From Thermogemmatispora carboxidivorans (GTDB lineage: Bacteria; Chloroflexota; Ktedonobacteria; Ktedonobacterales; Ktedonobacteraceae), in the NCBI RefSeq assembly GCF_000702505.1, contig NZ_JNIM01000001.1:5122327-5186326 (forward strand): a DNA stretch of 64,000 bases, in the 5' to 3' direction. Both the position numbers and the translations under genes were made by a program. Shown here piece after piece: positions 42,029-50,275 of this stretch. The first letter of the stretch is position 1. Every line of letters starts with the position of its first letter. The notes beneath the pieces are model-generated. The model had not been told where the DNA came from. It made no database searches and worked only from the letters and a program-made list of their open reading frames with translations.

Positions 42029-42760
42029 ATGGAGACGAAAATCAATGTGGTTTTGGCGTTGATGATCGTCGTTTCATTTCTGATCGCCATCGTGCTGCAC
42101 GAGTTCGCTCATGCCCAAATGGCGATCTGGCTCGGCGATCCAACGCCCCGGGTCGAAGGACGCTATACACTGCGCCTGCGCCGCCATCTCGATCCCCTTG
42201 GGACGCTGCTGTGTCTGATTCTCGCCTTTATGCCCATTACCTTTGGGCCCGTTGGCCTGGGCTGGGGTCAGCCGGTGAAGACCGATCCCTGGAAGCTGCG
42301 CGGCGGACGTACCAGCGGTCCCTTGTTGGTTACTCTGGCCGGCCCGCTTGCTAATCTCCTGGTGGGCCTGATCTTTGCCTTGCTCGCTCGCCTCATCTAT
42401 CCGCTGCTCTCGGAGAACCTGGTACTCTTACGCATACCGCAATTCCTGATGGTCTTCGGCTGCACCAATCTGGCTTTGACCATTCTAAATATTCTGCCGG
42501 TCTATCCGCTCGATGGCTACCAGATTGTCTATATCCTGCTGCCGACTCGTCAGGCCCTGCAATTTGCACGCTCTGGCCCCTGGGGTCCCCTGATCATCCT
42601 GGCGCTTTTCTTTATTGTCCCCTTTATTGCCGAGATCGCCCAGATGCCTGGCTTCCCCCTGGCCCATATTCCTGACTATATTCGCACTGGGGCTTTTTTC
42701 CTGGCTGGCCTGGTAACCAACCTGAGCATTACAAATGTCGCTGCAATCTACAGCTTCTGA
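42029..42760 (+). CDS. Site-2 protease family (M50) membrane metalloprotease
   Basis: 243 residues with about six membrane helices. The zinc motif HEFAH is at residues 24-28 in the first helix, and the second active-site motif, LPVYPLDGYQ, lies near 165 with the aspartate in a P-L-D-G turn. This is the compact site-2 protease form without PDZ domain, cleaving membrane proteins inside the bilayer. Substrates are unknown. GAGGAGAG directly before the ATG supports the start. In many bacteria this gene neighbours scpA, as it does here with an HD gene between. Confidence 0.92.
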   Translation: METKINVVLALMIVVSFLIAIVLHEFAHAQMAIWLGDPTPRVEGRYTLRLRRHLDPLGTLLCLILAFMPITFGPVGLGWGQPVKTDPWKLRGGRTSGPLLVTLAGPLANLLVGLIFALLARLIYPLLSENLVLLRIPQFLMVFGCTNLALTILNILPVYPLDGYQIVYILLPTRQALQFARSGPWGPLIILALFFIVPFIAEIAQMPGFPLAHIPDYIRTGAFFLAGLVTNLSITNVAAIYSF

Positions 42761-42782
42761 GCAGGTGGGTGGTGAGGCACCA

Positions 42783-43358
42783 ATGGAGGGAGAACAGCGC
42801 CAGGCGAGCTTAAGACTCAGGCCACAGCGGTCGAGCGGTCTCTTGCGCTTTGGACGCCTTGGCTATCGCCTCAAGCAGGTCTGGGCTCAGCTTGGTCCCA
42901 GCCGTCCCCTGAGCAGCGCCGAGCGGACCGAGGTGGCCGCTCTCTTACCTCCTGCCGCACTGGCTCTTTTCGAGAGCATGTCGCTCGCTGACCAGGCTCA
43001 CTGTCTGCGCGTCTATCACGGCTTGCTGGCGGGCGGCTGCCGCGACCAGGAGCTGCTGATCGCCGCGCTCCTGCACGACGTCGGCAAGGGGAATGGGCGC
43101 GTGCCCTTCTGGACCCGGCCCGTGATCGTGCTTGGCAAACGCTTTGCACCTCGCTTGCTGGCGCGCCTGGCGCTCTATCCACAGCCAGAGCGGCCCCGCT
43201 GGCAGCAGGCGCTCGGTTACGCCTGGTGGCACGCTGAAGTTGGCGCTGCTCTGGCAGCTCAGGCCGGCCTCTCCGAGCGCACAGTACTCTATATCCGTAC
43301 CCACCACGAGCCAGATGGGCCTGCCGCCGAGCTGCACCGCGTTGATGAGCGATCGTAG
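42783..43358 (+). CDS. HD-domain phosphohydrolase
   Basis: 191 residues. The metal-binding histidine in HCLRVYHGLLAGG, the HD pair in ALLHDVGKGNG, and the later HAEVG and THHEPDG histidines give the full HD pattern. The substrate, probably a nucleotide, is unknown. GTGAGG 5 bases before ATG 42783 is the better start; an ATG at 42735 would overlap the protease gene and has no ribosome site. It is probably cotranscribed with the protease. The spacer after it holds a GATG/GATA tract and the scpA promoter. Confidence 0.83.
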   Translation: MEGEQRQASLRLRPQRSSGLLRFGRLGYRLKQVWAQLGPSRPLSSAERTEVAALLPPAALALFESMSLADQAHCLRVYHGLLAGGCRDQELLIAALLHDVGKGNGRVPFWTRPVIVLGKRFAPRLLARLALYPQPERPRWQQALGYAWWHAEVGAALAAQAGLSERTVLYIRTHHEPDGPAAELHRVDERS

Positions 43359-43373
43359 TCTGGGCGGGGAGAA

Positions 43374-43397
43374 GATGGATGGATGGATAGATAGATA
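43374..43397 (+). repeat. Compound tetranucleotide repeat (GATG)3(GATA)3
   Basis: Two perfect blocks differing at one base, in phase, just upstream of the scpA promoter. Confidence 0.85.
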
Positions 43398-43420
43398 GGT
43401 CGCAGAGTGGGCGGGAGCGA

Positions 43421-43449
43421 TTGACCCGTCCCCCATCTCCCTCTATACT
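43421..43449 (+). promoter_or_regulatory. Promoter for scpA
   Basis: TTGACC (43421-43426), exactly 17 bases, TATACT (43444-43449): five of six matches in each box. The leader is about 137 bases and includes the hairpin at 43501-43547. Confidence 0.75.
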
Positions 43450-43500
43450 GACCTTGCTGGCCCAGGCCCATCCATCAGGACCAGCACAGTGCAGCCATTT

Positions 43501-43547
43501 ACTTCCATTCCGCCAGAGCAGTCCTGGCGCCGTCCAGGACTGGAAGT
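43501..43547 (+). repeat. Leader hairpin upstream of scpA
   Basis: CAGTCCTGG (43519-43527) pairs with CCAGGACTG (43534-43542) around six bases, and ACTTCCA (43501-43507) can pair with TGGAAGT (43541-43547). There is no T run, so it is an mRNA leader structure rather than a terminator. Confidence 0.6.
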
Positions 43548-43592
43548 GAGCAACCAGCGATAGGCCACCCACCACGGACGAGGTTTGCCGGC

Positions 43593-44621
43593 ATGACACA
43601 GGACAACGAGCGCAACAGACAGGCTCAGACAGCGGCTCCTTTCTCCACTCCTCCGGCTGACACAGCGCCCAGGTCGCGCCGTGCCCAGGCCTCCAGCCAA
43701 CAGGAGCAGCCGGAGCCGGAGCAGGGAGCATCAGAGACAAGGGGAGACCAAGAGCGGCCCTCTCAGTTTCCTCTTCAGGGCGCCTCAGAACTTTGGGGGC
43801 TGCCCCACACTGGCTACATCGTGCGTCTGCCGGTTTTCGAGGGACCTCTGGAGCTTCTGCTCTACCTGATCGAGAAACGCCAGATGGAGATCACCACGAT
43901 CTCTCTGGTGGCCGTGACGGATCAATACCTGGCCTATCTGCGCCGCTGGCGCGAGGAGGAGCTGCCCATCGCCAATATGGCCGCCTTCGTCGCCATTGCC
44001 GCTCGTCTGCTGTTCATCAAATCGCAAAGCCTCTTGCCGCGCAATCCACGTCAAGAGACCTCGGAGGAGGCGCGCCAGGCCGAGGAAATGGCTGCCGAGC
44101 TGGAGCGCCATTTGAAGGAATACAAGATCGCTAAAGAGATAGCCTCAGTCCTGCGCCAGCGAGCGGAAGCGGGCCTCCAGACGTACGGGCGCTCCAGCCT
44201 GCTGGCCGGCATTGAGGCCCAACTGGCCTGGACCCCGCCAACACTCGTCGGCCTGGAGGTTGAGGCTCTCGCCCGCAGCTTTCGCCGCTTGCTGGAGACT
44301 CGTAGCCGCGCCGAGCCAGAGGCCAACGGGGGCCTGGTCCTTCCCCAGGCGCGCGTGCGCGTGAGTGAACGCATTGCCGTCATTACCGCTCGTCTCCGCC
44401 AGGCCCCACGCCTCTGGCTGAGTGACCTGCTAGAGCCAGGCGCTTCGCGCCTGGTGATCGTGGTGACTTTTCTCGCCATGCTCGACCTGTGGAAACACGA
44501 GCGCATCAGCGTCCGCCAGGAAACCCTTTTTGGGCCGATCCTGCTTGAACGCGGATCGCGCTGGCAGGAGAGCGAGACAGAGCAGGAGGAGTCGGCCCAG
44601 ATGCTGACAGAGAGCGACTAG
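43593..44621 (+). CDS. scpA: Segregation and condensation protein A
   Basis: Kleisin subunit that joins SMC and ScpB in the chromosome-condensing complex. 342 residues: a disordered N-terminus of about 75 residues (Gln/Glu/Pro-rich), longer than usual. The conserved kleisin start VRLPVFEGPLELLLYLIEKRQMEI follows, then the helical domain with AARLLFIKSQSLLP, and a C-terminal winged helix (FLAMLDLWKHERISVRQE). GAGGT about 8 bases before the ATG supports the start. scpB does not follow; grpE is next. Confidence 0.94.
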   Translation: MTQDNERNRQAQTAAPFSTPPADTAPRSRRAQASSQQEQPEPEQGASETRGDQERPSQFPLQGASELWGLPHTGYIVRLPVFEGPLELLLYLIEKRQMEITTISLVAVTDQYLAYLRRWREEELPIANMAAFVAIAARLLFIKSQSLLPRNPRQETSEEARQAEEMAAELERHLKEYKIAKEIASVLRQRAEAGLQTYGRSSLLAGIEAQLAWTPPTLVGLEVEALARSFRRLLETRSRAEPEANGGLVLPQARVRVSERIAVITARLRQAPRLWLSDLLEPGASRLVIVVTFLAMLDLWKHERISVRQETLFGPILLERGSRWQESETEQEESAQMLTESD

Positions 44622-44712
44622 CCGCCCTTCTTGCCCCTCTCAGACTCGCTCCCTCTCGGTCCCTGACGCCCAGGCAACGCGAGGATCGGTTGCTAGTTCG
44701 TTTGGGCACAAC

Positions 44713-44741
44713 TTGACAAGAGCTGGCTCAAAATTTATACT
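44713..44741 (+). promoter_or_regulatory. Consensus-type promoter for grpE
   Basis: TTGACA (44713-44718), 17 bases, TATACT (44736-44741). No CIRCE element is seen. A single ACTCAAG (44862-44868), equal to half of the HspR operator HAIR, lies between promoter and gene; its partner CTTGAGT is missing. Confidence 0.8.
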
Positions 44742-44892
44742 AAAACAATAGTAAATCCCCTGAATAAAGCGCTTGCAGCAGAGCAGGTGCAGCAAAGCAA
44801 CCGAGAGAGAACCTCTGGCGGGGTGCGGCGCCAAGCTGCGCCCTGTGCCATTCTAGATAGACTCAAGACCCAAGCACGAGGGGAGTGTTGTT

Positions 44893-45615
44893 ATGACGGA
44901 CGAACCCAGGGAAACTACCGAGAGGCCGCAGCCTGAGCAAACGCGCCAAAGTCAGGAACCGGCATCGGCGGCTGAGACGCCTCAAAAGGAACAGCCGGCA
45001 GCTACCGCCGACGCAGCAGCTGCGCCAGCCGAGTCTGCCGAGACGCCAGCTGCCGCGGCTGAGGGGCAGCCCGCCCCTACGCTAGAGGAGCGCATCGCTC
45101 AACTGGAGGCCCAGCAGGCTGACCTGGCGGCCCAGCTCGCCCAGGCTCGCCAGGAAGCCCGCGAGAACTGGGACAAGTTTGTCCGCGAGCGCGCTGATCT
45201 GGAAAACTTCCGCAAGCGGCGTGAGCGCGAGATTGCCGATCGTGTCCTGCAGCAGAAGAAGGCCCTCTTGAATAAGCTGCTGGAGGTAATGGATAATCTG
45301 GATCGCGCGCTGGTGTATCAGGACAGTCTGGATCGCCAGGGCCTGCAGCAAACTTTGCGCCTGGTGGCCTGGCAGATGAACGAGCTGATTCGCAGTGAGG
45401 GCCTGACCCCAGTGCCAACGGTGGGCGAGCAGTTCAATCCCTATATCCATGAGGCCGTCGAGGCCGTCGAGGATAGCGAGAAGCCAGAGGGCCTCGTTGT
45501 AGAGGAGGTCCGCAAGGGCTATAAGTTGAGCGATGAGACGCTGCGCCCCGCCCGCGTTAAGGTGACGGTGGCCGCTAGCAAGAAGGAACAACGCGAACAG
45601 CAAGGGGAAGCCTGA
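44893..45615 (+). CDS. grpE: Nucleotide exchange factor GrpE
   Basis: Co-chaperone releasing ADP from DnaK. 240 residues: a low-complexity acidic Ala/Glu/Gln N-terminus of about 75 residues, a long coiled coil (LEERIAQLEAQQADLAAQLA onward), the ENWDKFVRERADLENFRKRR segment and the C-terminal beta domain (NPYIHEAVEAVEDSEKPEG, VVEEVRKGYKL). GGGGAG before the ATG supports the start. A strong promoter lies 150 bases upstream. dnaJ and hspR follow on the same strand with large gaps; dnaK is not in the window. Confidence 0.95.
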   Translation: MTDEPRETTERPQPEQTRQSQEPASAAETPQKEQPAATADAAAAPAESAETPAAAAEGQPAPTLEERIAQLEAQQADLAAQLAQARQEARENWDKFVRERADLENFRKRREREIADRVLQQKKALLNKLLEVMDNLDRALVYQDSLDRQGLQQTLRLVAWQMNELIRSEGLTPVPTVGEQFNPYIHEAVEAVEDSEKPEGLVVEEVRKGYKLSDETLRPARVKVTVAASKKEQREQQGEA

Positions 45616-45997
45616 GTCGCGACCACCAGGGGAAGGCTCATTTCAGGCAAGAGACTTCCAGTCACTCCAGCTGAACCAGACGAGTCATCAATGCGCTCGC
45701 GGGGCAGGCAACAGGCAGGAGCGAGAGCATCCCGGTCCGGTGGCGAGCTGCAGCAGCTTACAGCGCTCCTTTCTGGTCAAGCCCCCAAACAACAGCGCGG
45801 CCTTTCCCTGCACTCCGGTTCCGACTGACAGGCCGGGCACTACCAGAGATTGCCGCAGGCCAGGGGCAACGTGGTAGGGTTCTGCGACGATGATAGACCC
45901 GTAGTGGCTCCGCAAGCAAGCACGCTGGCAGCAGCTGGCAAGCCAGCCATCCAGCTATCAGAGCTAGACAGCTCTCAACGTCCAAAGGGGCGGGCAG
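45616..45997. other. Spacer between grpE and dnaJ
   Basis: 382 bases with no gene, terminator or promoter that I can support; unusually long for a chaperone operon. Confidence 0.4.
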
Positions 45998-46999
45998 ATG
46001 GAATACAAAGACTATTATAAGATCCTCGGCGTTGCTCGCGGGGCCAGCGCCGATGAGATTAAAAAGGCCTTTCGCAAGCTGGCCCGCAAATATCACCCTG
46101 ATGTCAACCCAGGCGACCGCTTCGCCGAGGAGAAGTTTAAGGAGATTAATGAGGCGTACGAGGTGCTCTCTGACCCGGAGAAGCGACGCAAGTACGATGC
46201 GCTCGGCCCCAATTGGCAGGATCAGTTTGCCGGTTTCTCGGGCTTCCGGCGCTCCTACCCCTATGGCAATGGGCGCTCCTCAACCATCGATTTCGACACG
46301 AACAGTGGCTTCTCCGATTTCTTCGAGGCGCTTTTCGGGCGCGGCGCTCGCACGCCGCGCCAGGAGTTCCGGCGGCGGACTGGGGACAATATTGAGCAGC
46401 CGGTTGAGGTGACGCTGCGCGAAGCCTATACCGGCGGCACGCGCACTTTCAACATTCAGTCGACCGAGATTTGCCCGGTCTGCCAGGGTATTGGCGAGGT
46501 GCATGGACGAGCCTGCGCAACCTGCGGCGCTCAGGGCACGGTCGTACGTAGTAAAAAAATCCAGGTCAAGATCCCTCCCGGCGTTGACAATGGCTCGCGC
46601 ATCCGCGTCGCCGGTGAAGGCCAGCCCGGCAGCGGAGGCGGGCCCCGCGGCGATCTTTACTTGATCATCAGCGTGAAGCCTGACCCAGTCTATGAACGCC
46701 GCGGCGACGATCTCTATCTGGATATCGATGTCGATCTCTATAAGGCCCTGCTGGGCGGGGAGACACTCGTTCCTCTCCCCGATGGGCGCAAGTTGATGCT
46801 GACCATTCCGCCGGAAACGCAGAATGGGCGGCTCTTCCGCCTGGCGGGTAAAGGCATGCCCCGCCTGCGGAACGAGGGCCAGGGCAATCTCTATGCGCGG
46901 GTGCGTGTCGTGCTACCAATGCACCTTAGCGATGAGGAGCGCCAGCTCTTTGAACAGCTGGCCCGTACCCGCAACGTCGAGGTTCGCTCGGCCACCTGA
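45998..46999 (+). CDS. dnaJ: DnaJ-type co-chaperone with half zinc domain
   Basis: 333 residues. The J domain is at 4-69 with the HPD motif in RKYHPDVNPGD, so it should stimulate DnaK ATPase. A Gly/Phe region follows, then two client-binding beta domains ending at PMHLSDEERQLFEQL. The zinc region holds only two cysteine pairs, CPVC and CATC, in place of the four CxxCxGxG repeats of classical DnaJ. At most one zinc can bind. This puts it between DnaJ (type I) and CbpA-like (type II) proteins, and the symbol is used loosely. AAAGGGG precedes the ATG. Confidence 0.9.
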   Translation: MEYKDYYKILGVARGASADEIKKAFRKLARKYHPDVNPGDRFAEEKFKEINEAYEVLSDPEKRRKYDALGPNWQDQFAGFSGFRRSYPYGNGRSSTIDFDTNSGFSDFFEALFGRGARTPRQEFRRRTGDNIEQPVEVTLREAYTGGTRTFNIQSTEICPVCQGIGEVHGRACATCGAQGTVVRSKKIQVKIPPGVDNGSRIRVAGEGQPGSGGGPRGDLYLIISVKPDPVYERRGDDLYLDIDVDLYKALLGGETLVPLPDGRKLMLTIPPETQNGRLFRLAGKGMPRLRNEGQGNLYARVRVVLPMHLSDEERQLFEQLARTRNVEVRSAT

Positions 47000-47367
47000 T
47001 CAGTCGGGCGCGCCCTGCCTGACTCGCCTCGCTCGATCGCCTCAACCTATCAACTAGCCGTCAGCCAGTAAGCCAGTGGCCCTGCTGGTTGCCCACTTCC
47101 AGCCCGGCCTGACCTGGCTCGGCTCGCTCGGCCTGGCGCGTCCAGGGCACGATCTACCCACCCGCCCGGTCCGATCGCCGGTCTCAGAGGCTGTCGATGA
47201 TCTGATGAGCGTTGTGATCGACCAGCTGCTGTGATCGCCCATTGGCCCGCGCGATCACCTGTCTTCACGAACCGATTTGACTGACGTGATCATGCGTTCA
47301 TGTAGCATGGCAGGCCGGGCAGCGACCAGGCACGGCCTGAGCATTAGGAAGGAAGGAGGGAGGTACC
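47000..47367. other. Spacer with possible hspR promoter
   Basis: TTGACT at 47277-47282 could be a -35 box, but the -10 region about 17 bases on (around ATGTAG) is poor. The sequence between carries spaced CATG words (47291-47308) that might be a regulator site. No HAIR palindrome is visible. Confidence 0.3.
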
Positions 47368-47772
47368 GTGTCGGAGCGTGATGATGGTGCCTGGTATATC
47401 ATTAGCGTCGCCGCGGAGAAGGCCCAGGTGCATGAGCAAACCCTACGCCACTATGAGCGCCTCGGGCTGATCTCTCCTGCCCGGAAAGGCAATAGCCCCC
47501 ATAGTCCACGCCTCTACTCTGATAAGGATATCGAGCGCGTGATCCACATCCGCCGGCTCATGCGCGATCTGGGGGTGAACCTGGCCGGTGTGGAGGCGAT
47601 TCTCCATATGAAGGATCGTATGGAGCAAATGCAGCAGGAGATGGAGCAGGAGATCGCCCGTCTGCGCGAGCAGCACGAGGCCGAGACGCGCCGCCTCAAG
47701 GAGATTATCCAGCGTCTACAGCAGGGGCTGTCTTCGCCTTCGTCGCCCTCGTCGCCTTCGACTTCCTCGTGA
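47368..47772 (+). CDS. hspR: MerR-family heat-shock repressor HspR
   Basis: 134 residues. A winged helix-turn-helix of the MerR type opens the protein (YIISVAAEKAQVHEQTLRHYERLGLISPAR, cited in part), with the HspR-like PRLYSDKDIERVIHIRRLMRDLGVNLAGVE continuation. A coiled coil (MKDRMEQMQQEMEQEIARLREQ) and a Ser/Pro tail follow. HspR represses dnaK operons in actinobacteria and others by binding HAIR sites and uses DnaK as co-repressor. Its position after grpE and dnaJ fits. GTG 47368 follows GGAGGGAGGT with 5 bases between. A small hairpin ACAGGC/GCCTGT (47840-47854) may end the transcript. Confidence 0.9.
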   Translation: MSERDDGAWYIISVAAEKAQVHEQTLRHYERLGLISPARKGNSPHSPRLYSDKDIERVIHIRRLMRDLGVNLAGVEAILHMKDRMEQMQQEMEQEIARLREQHEAETRRLKEIIQRLQQGLSSPSSPSSPSTSS

Positions 47773-47939
47773 GGCGAGGCAGGCGTCCTTGCTAGAGCCG
47801 CCCTCTTGCACCAGGCCGGCGGGGGCTTCTCTGGGTGTAACAGGCATCGCCTGTCTGTCTGCCTGCCTCGCTGTGAGACTGCTGCGCCTCCGTTGTTCGC
47901 GGAGCGTCTCCCACGGCCTTCTCGTGCTCCTCCTTCCTG

Positions 47940-48557
47940 TCAGGCAGTGGGTGGCGTCGGCTGGGTCGGCTTCTTCATGAAGAGGCCCGCCAGGCGCTCC
48001 GCGTAATCCCCGACAACTGGCAACTTAAGGTAGGAACCACGGTAGGCCATCACCATCAGGAAGAGCCAGGAGAGTCCCCCAACTACCAGGATCACACCGC
48101 TGGCGCAGCTGACAGGAAGAGCAAGAATGATGGTGCCCAGTAGAGGAATCAGCCCGATCGCCCTCACCAGGGCAAAGAGAAGGGTGAGTCCCCCAAACCA
48201 GAGAATCGATTGCGCGGCGTGAAAACGCACAAAGCGATTCTTGCGCTCCACCAGAAAGAAGATGATGCCAGTGAAAAACCAGAACAGGTAGCTCAAGAGC
48301 GCCTCGCTCTTGGCATCCATCTTCAGTGAGGTGGGATCAAAGACGCTGCCAGCCCGCGTGACGCTAGACGGCGGCTGATAAGTGTAATACTGTTGTTGCT
48401 GTTGTTGTTGCTGTTGCTGACCGTAAGGACTGTAGCTATAGGGCGGGCTGCCTGGGCCAGGCTGGTACCTGCCATATCCCCCATAGCCAGGTCCCGGCTG
48501 CTGTGCTTGTGATGATTCTGGCCCCTGCGCCGGCTGCTGGTTCGGATTCCAACTCAT
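47940..48557 (-). CDS. DUF4870-like membrane protein, paralogue 1
   Basis: 205 residues. It begins MSWNPNQQ, then a Gly/Tyr/Pro/Gln-rich tail of about 70 residues including ten glutamines in a row. Three or four membrane helices follow, with the signature RKNRFVRFHAAQSILWFGG between the first two and a closing LPVVGDYAERLAGLF. The family resembles DUF4870/Tic20-like proteins; function unknown. It is the last of three tandem paralogues on this strand, converging with hspR. An ATG at 48557 starts the motif shared by all three. Confidence 0.8.
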   Translation of the reverse strand: MSWNPNQQPAQGPESSQAQQPGPGYGGYGRYQPGPGSPPYSYSPYGQQQQQQQQQQYYTYQPPSSVTRAGSVFDPTSLKMDAKSEALLSYLFWFFTGIIFFLVERKNRFVRFHAAQSILWFGGLTLLFALVRAIGLIPLLGTIILALPVSCASGVILVVGGLSWLFLMVMAYRGSYLKLPVVGDYAERLAGLFMKKPTQPTPPTA

Positions 48558-48598
48558 AGGCAATCACTACTCCTGCTCTCTGGGCCTGCTCTGCATTT

Positions 48599-48625
48599 CT
48601 GGGAAGCGAGCTAGCGCCTTCCCAG
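48599..48625. repeat. Hairpin between DUF4870-like paralogues 1 and 2
   Basis: CTGGGAAG (48599-48606) pairs with CTTCCCAG (48618-48625), extendable by two bases. It lies about 40 bases before paralogue 1. Confidence 0.5.
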
Positions 48626-48834
48626 AGAGAAAAACGGCAGCTCCGCGCCCCTCAGCGGGAAGGCACCACCCTCAATGGCGAGAGAGGACACCTCGCCTTA
48701 ACCAGGCTGAGTAAGGTTACTTTGCCTCACCTCAGTCAAGTCCGTCCGCCGCCAGCTCAGAGTCCTCCGCCTGCCATCTTCCATATTACGTGGGACTCCA
48801 GAGAAGGGTTGTACTCTTTGGGCGAAGGCTGGCT

Positions 48835-49410
48835 TCAAAAGCGAGGGCCAGCCGGGCCACTGTAGCGCTCGGCATAGTCTCCAATGACAGGCAAGCGTAT
48901 ATGGCGTCCTACGAAGGTGAGGACGATCAAAGCAACCCAGCCAACAGTAGCCAGCAGCTGGATCAAGGCATCGAGAAAACCGGCAACGGCCCCAATCACA
49001 GGGATGAATTCTACAATACGTAGCGCGATCAGCACCAGCGTGACGAGTCCAAAGAAGATCAGCGACTGCATGGCATGGAAGCGCACAAAGCGATTGCGCT
49101 TTTCCGTCACGAAGACGATCAGCCCGCTCAGCCAGAAGAAGAGGTAGCCCAGGGCTGCCGCTACACTCGCGGGCAAACCAGAGGAGGTCGGCGCACTCGC
49201 CTCGGCGGCGATGGCGGCGTCCTCGGCAGACGAGTAACCCAGTCTTCCCCAGCGGCCAGGCTGGTACTGCTGCTGTTGCTGCTGACTATATTGACTGTAT
49301 TGACTGTAGCCACCACTATAGGGCTGACCATACTGATAGCCCTGATAAGACTGCTGAGGGTCTTCATAAGGTGGCGGTGTCGGTTCTTGCGGATTCGGAT
49401 TCCAGCTCAT
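48835..49410 (-). CDS. DUF4870-like membrane protein, paralogue 2
   Basis: 191 residues, beginning MSWNPNPQEPTPPPYEDP. A Gly/Tyr/Ser/Gln tail with repeated QYSQYS is followed by membrane helices carrying KRNRFVRFHAMQSLIFFGL and an end LPVIGDYAERYSG. Its core is clearly related to both neighbours, while the tails differ in detail, so the genes probably arose by duplication and then diverged. The ATG at 49410 is preferred over an upstream frame from 49440 because it starts the shared motif. Confidence 0.8.
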   Translation of the reverse strand: MSWNPNPQEPTPPPYEDPQQSYQGYQYGQPYSGGYSQYSQYSQQQQQQYQPGRWGRLGYSSAEDAAIAAEASAPTSSGLPASVAAALGYLFFWLSGLIVFVTEKRNRFVRFHAMQSLIFFGLVTLVLIALRIVEFIPVIGAVAGFLDALIQLLATVGWVALIVLTFVGRHIRLPVIGDYAERYSGPAGPRF

Positions 49411-49638
49411 CCTTTTGCACTCACTCTGTGATAATGACAATGCCTCTGTTTATTACTCCCCTTATGATATTACGCACAGGGAACGGCCAGAGTTGTAGGA
49501 GACCAGGAGACCTGGAGAGGGTGGGTCAGCGGAGCAGAAGAGGGCTGCTGCTGGCTGGAGCGCAGTCCAGCAAGCGGACAGTGACAGGCCAGCGGCATTG
49601 GTTGGGAAGGAAGAGAGAAGCTGCAGGAATACAATGCG

Positions 49639-49673
49639 GAGAAGGAGAGTGCTGCTGCAGCGCTCTCCTTCTC
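49639..49673. repeat. Hairpin between DUF4870-like paralogues 2 and 3
   Basis: GAGAAGGAGAG (49639-49649) pairs perfectly with CTCTCCTTCTC (49663-49673). It starts about 38 bases after the paralogue 3 stop on the minus strand, so it may be a terminator without a good T run. Confidence 0.55.
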
Positions 49674-49711
49674 TCTAAGGGCCTATCAGGATCTTTCTCT
49701 GAGCAGGGGAT

Positions 49712-50275
49712 CTAGAAACCGGTGCCAGTGGGCGGCGGGCTCGCGTAGCGCTCGGCGTAGTCACCGACAACCGGCAGTTTAAAGTACTTGCCCTGGAAGG
49801 CCATGATCATGAGCACGATCCAGGAAACGAAACCAAGCAGGCCGATGAGTCCTTGGAAGCAGAAGGCCAGCAGCCCCAGGAAGGGGACTATCCACACGAT
49901 TCTCAGAGCTATCTCCACGACAGTCAAGGCGCCGAACCAGATGATCGATTGCATGGCGTGGAAGCGCACAAAGCGATTCTGCTTCTCGACAAGGAAGAAA
50001 ATCAGCCCAGTGACCCAACCCACCAGATAGCTGAGGCCGGCGGCCAGATTGGCCTCCATTCCCATTGAGGTGGGACCAAGAGCGCTTGCCGCACCGCTCA
50101 TTCCATAGGGCTGCTGACCATACTGGGCCTGCCCATAGCTGGCACCAGAGGGAGGGCTACCGTACGGATTATTCGGAGGGGAGCCATAAGCACCGCCGGG
50201 CTGCGAGGAATAGCCTCCATACTGACCACTACCCGGCTGATTGGGCTCCTGCCCAGGCGTGGGATTCCAGCTCAT
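49712..50275 (-). CDS. DUF4870-like membrane protein, paralogue 3
   Basis: 187 residues, beginning MSWNPTPGQEPNQPG. A Gly/Tyr/Pro/Ser-rich tail (YGSPPNNPYGSPPSG) is followed by membrane helices with EKQNRFVRFHAMQSIIWFGA and an end LPVVGDYAERYAS. AGAGGGG 8 bases before ATG 50275 is the best ribosome site of the three. It is the upstream member of the tandem set. Confidence 0.82.
   Translation of the reverse strand: MSWNPTPGQEPNQPGSGQYGGYSSQPGGAYGSPPNNPYGSPPSGASYGQAQYGQQPYGMSGAASALGPTSMGMEANLAAGLSYLVGWVTGLIFFLVEKQNRFVRFHAMQSIIWFGALTVVEIALRIVWIVPFLGLLAFCFQGLIGLLGFVSWIVLMIMAFQGKYFKLPVVGDYAERYASPPPTGTGF

Noticed and set aside
44862..44868. ACTCAAG before grpE as an HspR operator
   Set aside because: Only half of the HAIR palindrome; the other arm CTTGAGT at N7 spacing is absent.
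48350..48420. CTG/TTG-rich run as a regulatory microsatellite
   Set aside because: It is the coding sequence for the glutamine run of a DUF4870-like protein with mixed CAA and CAG codons.
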